Shown piece by piece: positions 7,663 through 15,911 of a stretch of 63,239 nt of DNA (position 1 is its first letter; each line of letters starts with the position of its first letter). This stretch comes from an uncultured Caulobacter sp. (GTDB lineage: Bacteria > Pseudomonadota > Alphaproteobacteria > Caulobacterales > Caulobacteraceae): NCBI GenBank assembly GCA_937925635.1, contig CALALX010000130.1, forward strand, positions 1 to 63,239. The letters run 5' to 3'. Below the pieces are notes generated by a model. The model searched no databases and was not told the DNA's origin. It saw nothing but the letters and a program-made list of their open reading frames with translations. Both the position numbers and the translations under genes were made by a program.

Positions 7663-8775
7663 TTGGCCGCTTTCCCCTTCGAGATCTCCGCCACCGACGG
7701 CGCGGCGCGCACGGGCGTCCTGCGTACGCCGCGCGGCGACATTCGCACGCCGGCCTTCATGCCCGTGGGCACGGCCGGCACCGTCAAGGCGCTGACCGTG
7801 GACCAGGTGAAGCAGGCCGGTGCAGACATCATCCTGGGCAACACCTATCACCTGATGCTGCGCCCGACGGCGGAGCGGGTGAGGCGGCTTGGCGGGCTCC
7901 ATGAATTCATGCGCTGGAACGGGCCGATCCTCACCGACAGCGGCGGCTTCCAGGTCATGAGCCTGTCCGGGATCAGCAAGGTGACGGAAGAGGCGGTGAC
8001 CTTCGCCAGTCACCTGGACGGCTCAAAGCACGTCCTGACGCCGGAACGCTCGATCGAGATCCAGGCCGACCTGCTGGGCAGCGACATCGTCATGCAGCTC
8101 GACGAATGCGTCGCCTGGCCGACGGAGGAACGGCGTGCGCGGGAAGGGATGGAGCTGTCTGCCCGCTGGGGCGCGCGATCCAAGGCGGCGTTCGGCGATC
8201 GCGAAACCCAGGCCCTGTTCGGCATCCAGCAGGGTTCCACATTCCAGGACCTGCGTCGGGAATCGTCCGAGAGGCTGATCGAGACGGGGTTTGACGGCTA
8301 CGCGATCGGCGGCCTCGCGGTCGGCGAGGGCCATCAGGGCATGATCGACGTGCTGGACTACGCCCCGGCCATGCTGCCCGCCGACCGGCCGCGCTACCTG
8401 ATGGGAGTCGGCAAGCCGATTGACCTGGTCGAGGCTGTCGCCCGCGGCGTCGACATGTTCGACTGCGTGCTGCCGACGCGATCAGGACGTCACGGCCAGG
8501 CCTGGACGTGGGACGGCGCCATCAACATGAAGAACGCCCGCTTCGCCGAGGACGACAGCCCGCTCGACGAGGACAGCGACTGCCCGGCCAGCCGCGACTA
8601 TTCGAAGGCCTACCTTCACCACCTGGTGCGGTCCGACGAAATCCTCGGTCAGGTCCTTCTGTCCTGGCACAACATCGCCTTCTTCCAGGCCCTGACCCGC
8701 GCCATGCGCGCGGCCATCGCCGCAGGAACCTTCGAGGCCTTCCGGCGCGAGTTCCGCGCGCGGCATCTGAAGTAG
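7663..8775 (+). CDS. tgt: tRNA-guanine transglycosylase
   Basis: 370 residues. It swaps the wobble guanine of GUN-anticodon tRNAs for preQ1. Hallmarks are present: GTVKALTVDQVKQAGADIIL, NTYHLMLRP, LTDSGGFQVMSL (catalytic Asp), ALFGIQQGS, GYAIGGLAVGE and MFDCVLPTR (nucleophilic Asp). The usual C-terminal zinc site (CxCxxC...H) is altered: the sequence reads DCPASRDYSKAYLHHL, so the first cysteines are reduced to one while the final His remains. The start is taken as TTG at 7663 because no ATG fits the family N-terminus. Confidence 0.94.
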   Translation: MAAFPFEISATDGAARTGVLRTPRGDIRTPAFMPVGTAGTVKALTVDQVKQAGADIILGNTYHLMLRPTAERVRRLGGLHEFMRWNGPILTDSGGFQVMSLSGISKVTEEAVTFASHLDGSKHVLTPERSIEIQADLLGSDIVMQLDECVAWPTEERRAREGMELSARWGARSKAAFGDRETQALFGIQQGSTFQDLRRESSERLIETGFDGYAIGGLAVGEGHQGMIDVLDYAPAMLPADRPRYLMGVGKPIDLVEAVARGVDMFDCVLPTRSGRHGQAWTWDGAINMKNARFAEDDSPLDEDSDCPASRDYSKAYLHHLVRSDEILGQVLLSWHNIAFFQALTRAMRAAIAAGTFEAFRREFRARHLK

Positions 8776-8816
8776 GGGACGTTGCCCGGGGGCAGGCACG
8801 TCAGTGCGTGTCCCCC
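8774..8816. repeat. GGGGAC...GTGTCCCC inverted repeat between tgt and a convergent gene
   Basis: Begins at the tgt stop codon and ends just before the convergent lipoprotein stop at 8821. GGGGAC near 8775 pairs with GTCCCC near 8811, and GCACGTCAGTGC forms an inner hairpin. It belongs to the same family as 3919-3982 and 27562-27651, and like them lies between two convergent genes. Confidence 0.6.
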
Positions 8817-8820
8817 AAAG

Positions 8821-9420
8821 CTACCTGATCGGATACCGCGGACCCTTTCGGGGCGGTTCCTTGGGCAGGGTCGACTTGAGGTGACTCGGCGTGGCCGGCG
8901 GATTGCAGCCCTTGGATTCGCCCAGGCCCTTCAGGTAGCCCCGGCGGATGCCGCCGGCCGTGATGGCCGCCCGCACCAGTCGGTCGTGGCGCTCGGCGCC
9001 AGATAGCCGCCGCACCCAGCCCCGGAGCGGGATCAGGTCCTGGGCGGCGCCGGCCACGAAGCCGAGCGCGGTGTCGCCCGCTGCGTCACGCCCCTTGTCG
9101 ATCAGGTCGCGGTCGTCATCGGATGGCGGCTCGTCGATGTCGGCGCCGAGCGCTTCGTTCAGGGGGCGGATCAGGGCCGTGAGTCCGGCGCAGGTCGCGG
9201 GACTTGGCCGCTTGTAGGGATCGTCCAGGGCGTCGATCAGCACCTGAGGGATCTTGGTGCGCAGCATGTTGAGGTCGCGGGCGGGCGCCGACACGGCGCC
9301 GACGACGCTGCCCTTGTTGACATCGTCGGTCGTCTGGATCCGACCGGGCGGCGGCGCGGGGCTGGCCGTCGCGCAGGCGGCGAGCGACAGGCAGGCGAAG
9401 GCGGGAACCAGGAAACGCAT
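8821..9420 (-). CDS. Lipoprotein of unknown function
   Basis: 199 residues from the ATG at 9420, giving a lipoprotein signal (MRFLVPAFACLSLAACATAS, lipobox with Cys16). An upstream TTG at 9465 would bury the signal peptide and is less likely. The mature part is polar, with an acidic stretch (EPPSDDDRDLIDKGRD) and a short hydrophobic region near TALGFVAGAA. The family is not recognised. It points towards tgt and away from the tRNA-Lys gene. Confidence 0.68.
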   Translation of the reverse strand: MRFLVPAFACLSLAACATASPAPPPGRIQTTDDVNKGSVVGAVSAPARDLNMLRTKIPQVLIDALDDPYKRPSPATCAGLTALIRPLNEALGADIDEPPSDDDRDLIDKGRDAAGDTALGFVAGAAQDLIPLRGWVRRLSGAERHDRLVRAAITAGGIRRGYLKGLGESKGCNPPATPSHLKSTLPKEPPRKGPRYPIR

Positions 9421-9538
9421 AGGGAGAGAATAATCACGCCGCGCGCCCGCCGGAAAGCGGCTCAAGCGGGTTGCCGGGCCGGATCGTCGCCACTATGGTC
9501 CGCGCCGCTTCGAACCAGCCCCGCGCTGCTTCGCCAGC

Positions 9539-9613
9539 GGGCCGGTAGCTCAGTGGTAGAGCATTCGACTTTTAATCGAATGGTCCTGGGTTCGACCCCC
9601 AGCCGGCCTACCA
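9539..9613 (+). tRNA. tRNA-Lys (anticodon UUU)
   Basis: A 75-base cloverleaf with encoded CCA. Acceptor GGGCCGG (9539-9545) pairs with CCGGCCT (one G-U), D stem GCTC/GAGC, anticodon stem TTCGA/TCGAA with loop CTTTTAA (anticodon TTT), T arm CTGGG-TTCGACC-CCCAG, discriminator A and CCA at 9611-9613. The convergent amidohydrolase stop codon is only four bases away. Confidence 0.97.
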
Positions 9614-9616
9614 AAC

Positions 9617-10969
9617 TTATCGCGAGCGCCGATCCACAGGATCGCCCTCGCGCATTTCCTTCAGTGTCGCGGCGTCGAGAACGACGCCGCTCCGGATAAC
9701 CAGGACGATCGTCCGCAAGGCGCCGATGTCCGCCGTCGGATCGCCGTCGACCAGGATCAGGTCGGCGTCGTAGCCCGGTGCGACGCGGCCCGAACGCCCG
9801 CCGGCGCCCATGAACGTCGCCGCGCCCGAGGTGGCCGCGGCGATCGCTTCGCCCGGCGACATGCCCGCGGCGACCAGCAGCGCCAGCTCCTCGTGCAGGG
9901 ATCGCCCGGGGTATGAAAACGGCGTTCCGGCGTCGGAGCCCGCGAGGATCCGCGCGCCCTTGTCGATCAGCCGTGAGGCCATCCAGGTTTCGTGGACGAA
10001 GTCGGCCTTGCGGCTCGACGTCAGCTCCGGCGCGGCGGCGCGCCTGTTCCGCAGGTCGCCGAGCCAGTAGTCACGGACCGAGGCGGGCAGGCCGACGAGG
10101 TCCGGATCGTCCCCCCATTCCGGATGATCGGCTCCGTCGGCCCGCCGCAGGCGCGGCAGCAGGGTCGGCGTCTGGGCGATGTCCGCAGCGATCAATTTGT
10201 CGAACACCGGCTCGCAGGCGAGGCGGTCTGTCGACGGACAATAGCCGCCGGTCTCGGCGACCATGTGCTCGATATCGCTCATCCCTGCGGCGATGGCGTC
10301 ATCGACGGACGCGGTCGACGGCAGGTGGCCGACGAGCTTGAGGCCGCGCCTGCGGGCTTCGTCGCCCGCGGCCAGGAAGGCCTCGCGGGGCAGCAGGGTG
10401 TAGACCTTGACGAAGTCCGCCCCGCCCTCCGCCAGCCTTGCGACTGCGGCGCGAGCGTCCTGGGGCGTCGCCACGGCGATGGAGATCGACGGATCGACCG
10501 GCGCGGGACCGTCAAGAACGCGGCCTGCCCGATAGATCCTGGGCGAGCGATCGGGATGCGCCGTCGCGAACGCGGCGCCGGCCGCCGCGCCCACGTCATC
10601 GCCGCCCATGTCGCGCACCGTGGTCACGCCCCAGCCGACAAACCGCGGGAGGAAGGCCTCCGGGATCTCCTCCGCCCAGAGCGTGTGGACGTGCATGTCC
10701 CAAAGGCCCGGAAGCAGGGTGCGACCCCGGCCGTCAATCCGGCGATAGCCCTTCGGCGCGGGGCTCTCCGCGGGGGTCACGGCGACAATCCGTCCATCGG
10801 CGATGAGGATCGTTCGGTTCTCCTGCGGCGGGCCGCCCAGGCCATCGACCAGGCGGACGTCGACGACGGCTACGGAGTCGGCCGCCGTCGCCGGCGTGGT
10901 CGACGCCAGGGCAAGGGCGGCGGCGGCGATCAGGCGGACGATCCAGACGAGGGAAGGGGGCGACTTCAC
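9617..10969 (-). CDS. Exported metal-dependent amidohydrolase
   Basis: 450 residues from a GTG at 10969, preferred over the GTG at 10987 because GAGGTG stands five bases upstream and the start overlaps the stop of a small upstream ORF (GTGA). A signal peptide follows (IVRLIAAAALALASTTPATA). Amidohydrolase-superfamily metal ligands appear in order: DMHVHT (HxH), FVKVYT (Lys), GHLPS, DIEHM and GSDAGTPF (Asp). The type resembles imidazolonepropionase-like periplasmic hydrolases. The substrate is unknown; peptides or cyclic amides are possible. Confidence 0.85.
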   Translation of the reverse strand: MKSPPSLVWIVRLIAAAALALASTTPATAADSVAVVDVRLVDGLGGPPQENRTILIADGRIVAVTPAESPAPKGYRRIDGRGRTLLPGLWDMHVHTLWAEEIPEAFLPRFVGWGVTTVRDMGGDDVGAAAGAAFATAHPDRSPRIYRAGRVLDGPAPVDPSISIAVATPQDARAAVARLAEGGADFVKVYTLLPREAFLAAGDEARRRGLKLVGHLPSTASVDDAIAAGMSDIEHMVAETGGYCPSTDRLACEPVFDKLIAADIAQTPTLLPRLRRADGADHPEWGDDPDLVGLPASVRDYWLGDLRNRRAAAPELTSSRKADFVHETWMASRLIDKGARILAGSDAGTPFSYPGRSLHEELALLVAAGMSPGEAIAAATSGAATFMGAGGRSGRVAPGYDADLILVDGDPTADIGALRTIVLVIRSGVVLDAATLKEMREGDPVDRRSR

Positions 10970-11124
10970 GAATGCACCTCGGACCACTTTCGGGTGGAAA
11001 CCTGATCATGGCGGTCGACGACCAGCCGCTGGACCAACGGCATGCCGCCGCACGTCGAAACCCACTGCAGTGCGTACCATTTTGTCGGCTCATCCGCAGC
11101 GGCGGCGTTGCCCTGTCGACCCAT
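10966..11124 (-). CDS. Possible 52-residue protein upstream of the amidohydrolase
   Basis: ORF from ATG 11124 to TGA 10966. It encodes a 52-residue soluble peptide (MGRQGNAAAADEPTKWYALQ and onward) rich in Trp, Val and charged residues, with AAGGGTGA about six bases before the ATG. Its TGA overlaps the GTG start of the amidohydrolase, which suggests translational coupling. No family is recognised. It could instead be a chance ORF in a leader region. Confidence 0.42.
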   Translation of the reverse strand: MGRQGNAAAADEPTKWYALQWVSTCGGMPLVQRLVVDRHDQVSTRKWSEVHS

Positions 11125-11210
11125 GGTCGTCACCCTTGTGCTAGTGAGCCTGCTCGACCCCGCGCTGCCCGGCCGTCTGGCCGTCGACTGACCGAGACAC
11201 CTAGCCCGCC

Positions 11211-12239
11211 ATGACCATCTCGATCCGCTCGGTGCAGAAGACATTCGGCCGCTTCCCGGCGCTCAGCGACGTGAGCCTGGACATCGCCGACGGCGAACTG
11301 CTGGCGCTGCTCGGCCCTTCGGGATCGGGCAAGACCACGCTGTTGCGCGCGATCGCCGGGCTGGAATACCCCGACCGGGGCCAGATCCTGATCGACGACG
11401 AGGACGTCACCTTCATCGCCGCCGCGCGGCGTCGGGTGGGCCTGGTCTTCCAACAGTACGCCCTGTTCCGCCACATGACGGTGGCGGGGAACGTCGCCTT
11501 CGGCCTCGATGTCCGCAAGGGCGGCGACAGACCGTCGAAGGCCGAAATCCAGGCGCGCGTCGACGCGCTGATCCGGCTGGTCGAGTTGGAAGGGCTGGAC
11601 AGGCGATATCCGGACCAGCTGTCCGGCGGCCAGCGTCAGCGGGTGGCGCTGGCGCGGGCATTGGCGGTCTCTCCCCGCGTGCTGTTGCTGGACGAGCCGT
11701 TCGGCGCGCTCGACGCCACGGTTCGCAAGTCGCTGCGCAAGGAGTTGCGCCGCATCCACGACGCCACCGGCGTGACCACCGTGTTCGTGACCCACGACCA
11801 GGAAGAAGCGCTCGAACTCGCCGATCGGGTCGCCATCCTCAATGCCGGCGTCGTCGAGCAGGTCGGCGCGCCGGCCGACGTGCGCGACGCGCCGGTCAAC
11901 GCCTTCGTCTGCGGGTTCGTCGGCGTGGCGAACCGCATCGAGGGCGTGGCGCGGAACGGCCGCTTCGTCGCTGGTTCGATCGACCTGGCGGCGGCGGGTA
12001 TCGCCGACGGACCGGCCGTGGCCTTTGTGAGGCCCTACGACATCGTGCTGCACGACGAGGGCGTTGACGCGACGGTCCAGCGCGTCGGCGTCGACGGCGC
12101 GATCGCGAATGTCGAGTTCACCGTTTCGGATGGCCGCAGGCTCGAGGCGCAGCTCTCGCGGGAGCAGGGCCGCGACCTGAAGGCCGGGGCCGTCGTACGG
12201 GCGCTTCCCCGTCACGCACACATATACTCGGTCGTCTGA
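11211..12239 (+). CDS. cysA: Sulfate/thiosulfate-type ABC transporter ATP-binding protein
   Basis: 342 residues, the CysA length. ABC motifs in order: Walker A GPSGSGKTT, Q-loop VFQQYALF, signature LSGGQRQRVALARAL, Walker B VLLLDEPFGALD and H-loop VTHDQEE. A C-terminal TOBE-like domain of about 110 residues follows (VAFVRPYDIVL). It would energise sulfate or molybdate uptake at the inner membrane. No permease or binding-protein gene lies beside it in this window, so its partners must be elsewhere. The exact substrate among sulfate, thiosulfate and molybdate is inferred. Confidence 0.85.
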   Translation: MTISIRSVQKTFGRFPALSDVSLDIADGELLALLGPSGSGKTTLLRAIAGLEYPDRGQILIDDEDVTFIAAARRRVGLVFQQYALFRHMTVAGNVAFGLDVRKGGDRPSKAEIQARVDALIRLVELEGLDRRYPDQLSGGQRQRVALARALAVSPRVLLLDEPFGALDATVRKSLRKELRRIHDATGVTTVFVTHDQEEALELADRVAILNAGVVEQVGAPADVRDAPVNAFVCGFVGVANRIEGVARNGRFVAGSIDLAAAGIADGPAVAFVRPYDIVLHDEGVDATVQRVGVDGAIANVEFTVSDGRRLEAQLSREQGRDLKAGAVVRALPRHAHIYSVV

Positions 12240-12255
12240 CGGCCTGCCGACGGCT

Positions 12256-13242
12256 CTATTGCTGCTGCTGCTGTTGCTGCTGCTGCTGTTCCCGACGCGC
12301 GAGGTCGCCGCCGGCGCCGCGCCGCCGCCCGCCGGGGAAGGACGGGCGCGGCATGCGCAGGAACTCCGGTTCGGCCAGCGCGGCCCGGGCCCTGGAGACC
12401 GAGACGGCGACCGCCAGCTGGCTGTCGGCCTCGCCCTTGTAGACCCCCAGGGACGGCGGCACGTCGGCGTAGTCGCGCCCGACGCCGACGGCGATGTGGC
12501 GCTCGCCCGCCAGGCAGTTGTTGGTCGGATCGAAGCCGATCCAGCGCAGGGTGGGCAGGAAGACCTCGATCCAGGCGTGGGTCGCGTCGGGGTCCGAACG
12601 GTCGCCATGCTGACGGTCGGTGAAGAGGTAGCCGGAAACATAGCGGGCCGGGATTCCCCACCGTCGACAGATCGCCAGCATGATGTGGGCGAAGTCCTGG
12701 CAGACGCCGCGGCCGACTCCGAGCGCCAGGTCGATGGGGCTGTCCGCCGTGGTGACGCCGGGCGAGTAGTCGAAGGCGTCGTAGAGGATCTGGTTCAAGG
12801 CCCGCACGGCGGACAAGGGATCTCTCGCCCGTAGACCGTCGAGATTCTTCTCGGCGACGAAGGTCTGCAGCGCCGGCGAGAAGGTGACAAAGCCGTGTGG
12901 CTGCAGGAAGTCGAAGCACTCGCCGCGCACGAAGTCGCCGCGCAGGCGATCCCATTCTCCCATGTCGACGCCTTCGGGCAGGGTCTGCTCGGGCTGGGTC
13001 TCGACCGCCGATCGGGCTTCGATGCGCAGGGTGTCATGCGGGTGCGGCACGTCGAAGTGATAGACGGCGTTCCCGAAGTTGTCGGCGTAGGAGAAGATCT
13101 GGGCCCGGGGCTCAAGGTCGAGGTCGAAGCTGATCAGTCTTTGGCCGGCGCTCTTGCGCGGCTGCATGCGCAGCTCCATCACGCTTTCGCGGACCGCGCG
13201 TTCGTAGTGGTACTGGGTGACGTGGCGGACTTCTAACAGCAT
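12256..13242 (-). CDS. Transglutaminase-like protein with poly-glutamine tail
   Basis: 328 residues. It has an N-terminal bacterial transglutaminase-associated domain (MLLEVRHVTQYHYERAVRES) and a transglutaminase/protease-like core with the catalytic triad: GRGVCQDFAHIML (Cys), DATHAWIEVF (His) and GFDPTN (Asp). No signal peptide, so it is cytosolic. The last ten residues are all glutamine (12259-12288). It ends the ATP-grasp / alpha-E / transglutaminase operon: its ATG shares one base with the TGA of the alpha-E gene. In such operons it is thought to cut or form amide bonds. Confidence 0.9.
   Translation of the reverse strand: MLLEVRHVTQYHYERAVRESVMELRMQPRKSAGQRLISFDLDLEPRAQIFSYADNFGNAVYHFDVPHPHDTLRIEARSAVETQPEQTLPEGVDMGEWDRLRGDFVRGECFDFLQPHGFVTFSPALQTFVAEKNLDGLRARDPLSAVRALNQILYDAFDYSPGVTTADSPIDLALGVGRGVCQDFAHIMLAICRRWGIPARYVSGYLFTDRQHGDRSDPDATHAWIEVFLPTLRWIGFDPTNNCLAGERHIAVGVGRDYADVPPSLGVYKGEADSQLAVAVSVSRARAALAEPEFLRMPRPSFPGGRRRGAGGDLARREQQQQQQQQQQ
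12259..12288. repeat. CAA/CAG trinucleotide repeat encoding ten glutamines
   Basis: Ten consecutive CAG/CAA codons on the minus strand (CTG/TTG on the + strand), directly before the stop codon of the transglutaminase-like gene. Such a tract can change length by replication slippage in steps of one residue without breaking the frame. Confidence 0.95.
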
Positions 13243-14186
13243 CAGGCCGGCAGCCTCATCTCGACTGAATAGGCCACGAAGGTGTCATAGATCGCCTCGT
13301 GGATTCGACCGCACTCATTGACGACGGTGGCCAGCAGGCCGCTGGCGCCGATCGTCTCCAGCTCCTGAAGGTCGGCGAATTCCAGGCGGGCCTTGAGACG
13401 CCCGGCAAGGCGTTCGGGTGTCGCCAGGCCGCCGACCTGGACGTGGCGTGAGACGCCGACCAGGTACTCTTCGATCCGCGCGGTCGCGAAACGGATCGAG
13501 CGCGGAAACTCCTCGTCGAAGAGCAGGAATTCGAGAATGAAGGTTGGCTCGATCTCGGCCGTGTAGCGACGAAGGTAGGGTTCCAGGGCGCAGCCCATGC
13601 GCAGCAGGTTCATCAGCGCCAGGCGGTCGTTGACGCTGCCGCCGCGGCTGTCGCCGAAGCAGACTTCGAGCAGCCGCGCGATCAGGTGCGCCCGCTCAAG
13701 GTAGACGCCTAGCATCAGGAATCGGAAGCCCTCGCCGTGGCTCATGGTCGCGTCGGCCGCGCCCTTGAACAAGTGCAGGTCGGCGATGACGTCGTGCAGG
13801 AACGCCGACGAGCCGCTTTCGAAATCGGCGCTCGCGGTCTCCGCCGTGACCTTGAGATAGAGCAGGTTCAGCCGCTCCCAGGTCTCGGTGGTGATCTGAT
13901 CGCGCACCTGGCGGGCGTTCTCGCGGGCGTGGGCCAGCGACATCACCACGGAATTCGGGTCGTCACGGTCCAGGACCAGGGTTCGCGCCGCCTCGTAGGT
14001 CCGCGACGCCCGCGCCATGTCCGGATCGCCGACCGCCGACAACGCGATGTAGGCGGTCTGGGCGGCCGCGTCGGAGCGGTCGAGCGTGGCGTTGAGCATC
14101 ACGTCGGCCAGACGCGAGAAGTGCTCGGCCCGCTCAACATAGCGGCCGATCCAGTAGAGGCTGTCCGCCACCCGCGCGAGCATCAT
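13242..14186 (-). CDS. Alpha-E domain protein (DUF403)
   Basis: 314 residues, almost all helical, with the family N-terminus MLARVADSLYWIGRYVERAE. The ATG at 14186 overlaps the TGA of the upstream ATP-grasp gene (ATGA), and the stop overlaps the start of the transglutaminase gene, so all three are coupled. Alpha-E proteins consistently accompany circularly permuted ATP-grasp enzymes; their biochemical role is unproven, perhaps as a helper in synthesis of an amide-linked product. Confidence 0.92.
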   Translation of the reverse strand: MMLARVADSLYWIGRYVERAEHFSRLADVMLNATLDRSDAAAQTAYIALSAVGDPDMARASRTYEAARTLVLDRDDPNSVVMSLAHARENARQVRDQITTETWERLNLLYLKVTAETASADFESGSSAFLHDVIADLHLFKGAADATMSHGEGFRFLMLGVYLERAHLIARLLEVCFGDSRGGSVNDRLALMNLLRMGCALEPYLRRYTAEIEPTFILEFLLFDEEFPRSIRFATARIEEYLVGVSRHVQVGGLATPERLAGRLKARLEFADLQELETIGASGLLATVVNECGRIHEAIYDTFVAYSVEMRLPA

Positions 14187-15739
14187 GGCCGCACCTCCCC
14201 GGTCGTCTCGTCGTCGACAAGGACCCAGGTGTCCTTCGAGCCGCCGCCCTGGCTGGAGTTCACCACCAGGGAGCCGCGACGCAGGGCCACGCGGGTCAAG
14301 GCGCCGGGCGTGACCACGATCTTCTCGCCGGACAGGATGAAGGGCCGCAGATCGACATGGCGCGCCTCGATGCGGCCGTCGATCAGGCAGGGCGCCGTCG
14401 ACAGCTGGATGGTCGGCTGGGCGATGTAGTTGGCCGGGTCGGCCTTCAAGGCGTCGGCGAAGGCCTCGCGCTCCTTCCGAGAGGCATGGGGCCCGACCAG
14501 CATGCCGTAGCCGCCGGAGGCGCCGACCGCCTTGACCACCAGCTTGTCGAGATTGGCCAGCACGTGGCTCAGCTGCGCGGGCTCTCGGCAGAGATAGGTC
14601 TCGATGTTCGGCAGGACGGCGTCCTCGCCCAGATAGTAGCGGATGATGTCGGGAACGAAGGCGTAGACGGCCTTGTCGTCGGCGACGCCCGTGCCCGGGG
14701 CGTTGCAGATCACCACATTGCCGGCGCGGTAGGCGTTGAACAGTCCCGCCAGGCCCAGCGAGGAATCGCGGCGGAAGGTCAGGGGGTCGATGAAATCGTC
14801 GTCGACCCGACGGTAGATGACGTCCACCCGGCGAAGGCCGGTCGTGGTGCGCATGTAGACCATGTTCTCGTGCACAACGAGGTCGCGCCCCTCGACCAGC
14901 GGCGCCCCCATCAGGCGGGCGAGGTAGGCGTGCTCGTAGTAGGCGCTGTTGTAGACGCCGGGCGTCAGGACCACGACCTGGGGGTCGGGCCTCCACTCGA
15001 CCGCCATGCTCTTCAGCGTGGCGAGCAACAGGTCAGGATAGCGCTCGACCGGCGCGACGTTCGAATGGCGGAAGGTGCCGGGGAAGGTGCGTTTGGCCGC
15101 GTCCCGGTTGGCCAGCATGTAGGAGACGCCGGACGGGACCCGCAGGTTGTCTTCCAGCACCGCGAACGCGCCGTCCTGGCCGCGGATCAGGTCGCTGCCG
15201 CAGACGTTGGCGTACGCCTTGTGGGGTACGTAGAGGTGCTGCATCTCGCGTCGATAGGACGGTGCGCCCAGAACCAGCTCCCGCGGCACGATCCCGTCCA
15301 TCAGGATTTGCTGATCGCCGTAGATGTCGGCCAGGAACATGTTCAGCGCCCGCAGGCGCTGGGTCAGGCCCTTTTCGATCGTCCTCCATTCCGTGGCTGG
15401 AATGATGCGCGGCACGAGGTCGGTCGGGATGATGCGCTCGGTGGTCGTCTCGGCGCCATAGACCGTGAAGGTGATGCCCTGCAGCAGGAAGGATCGCTCG
15501 AGGGTCTTCTGTCGATCCGCCAGCGCCTCCGGCGAGAGGGTGGTGAGGCGCGTGTGGACGGCGCTGTAGTGCGACCGCACATCGCCGCCGGGCGCGTACA
15601 TTTCGTCAAAGGCGGCGCCCGGCAGGTAGGCGGCGTCGGTCATCGGCAGCGCCGGAGCGAGGTCGAGGGGTTCGGCGGCGGCCAGGCTCACGTCGGGATC
15701 CGTTTCGTTCACGGCCGGGAAGGCCTTTTCACGGTTCAT
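14183..15739 (-). CDS. Circularly permuted ATP-grasp peptide ligase-like protein
   Basis: 518 residues from the ATG at 15739 (MNREKAFPAV); a longer GTG/ATG-type extension upstream lacks family character. Conserved blocks of the DUF404/DUF407 circularly permuted ATP-grasp family are visible: AYDEM-like FDEMYAPGG, LERSFLLQGITFTVYG, VLEDNLRVPSGVSYML, DLVVHENMVYM, VVKAVGASGGYGML and VNSSQGGGSKDTW. It should activate a carboxylate with ATP and join it to an amine. It is the first gene of a three-gene operon with the alpha-E and transglutaminase genes. The substrate is not known. Confidence 0.92.
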   Translation of the reverse strand: MNREKAFPAVNETDPDVSLAAAEPLDLAPALPMTDAAYLPGAAFDEMYAPGGDVRSHYSAVHTRLTTLSPEALADRQKTLERSFLLQGITFTVYGAETTTERIIPTDLVPRIIPATEWRTIEKGLTQRLRALNMFLADIYGDQQILMDGIVPRELVLGAPSYRREMQHLYVPHKAYANVCGSDLIRGQDGAFAVLEDNLRVPSGVSYMLANRDAAKRTFPGTFRHSNVAPVERYPDLLLATLKSMAVEWRPDPQVVVLTPGVYNSAYYEHAYLARLMGAPLVEGRDLVVHENMVYMRTTTGLRRVDVIYRRVDDDFIDPLTFRRDSSLGLAGLFNAYRAGNVVICNAPGTGVADDKAVYAFVPDIIRYYLGEDAVLPNIETYLCREPAQLSHVLANLDKLVVKAVGASGGYGMLVGPHASRKEREAFADALKADPANYIAQPTIQLSTAPCLIDGRIEARHVDLRPFILSGEKIVVTPGALTRVALRRGSLVVNSSQGGGSKDTWVLVDDETTGEVRP

Positions 15740-15911
15740 TCGTAGCGCTCTTCGCCGGGCGGGCGTCAGGTTTCGGCCGGGCGCCAGGCCCAAGGCGCGC
15801 GACTGCACGTCATTTGTGCAACTTTCGTCGCCGCTGCAAAGGCCGGATGGACGTGACAGCCGCTCTCCGCCCGACTACACGGGATTCGGGGGCCAAGAGG
15901 AGAATAGACGC

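Noticed and set aside
11123..11191. A 22-codon + strand ORF (MVVTLVLVSLL...) just before cysA
   Set aside because: Too short, no clear ribosome site, and it overlaps the better-supported minus-strand small ORF; a leader peptide cannot be excluded but is not supported.
12259..12288. Sequencing artefact in the CTG repeat
   Set aside because: The run mixes CTG and TTG triplets and keeps the frame to a stop codon, so it looks real; only its exact length is uncertain.
15816..15911. GTG start for tamA at 15816
   Set aside because: It would place 32 polar residues before the signal peptide and has no ribosome site; the TTG at 15912 has a strong one.
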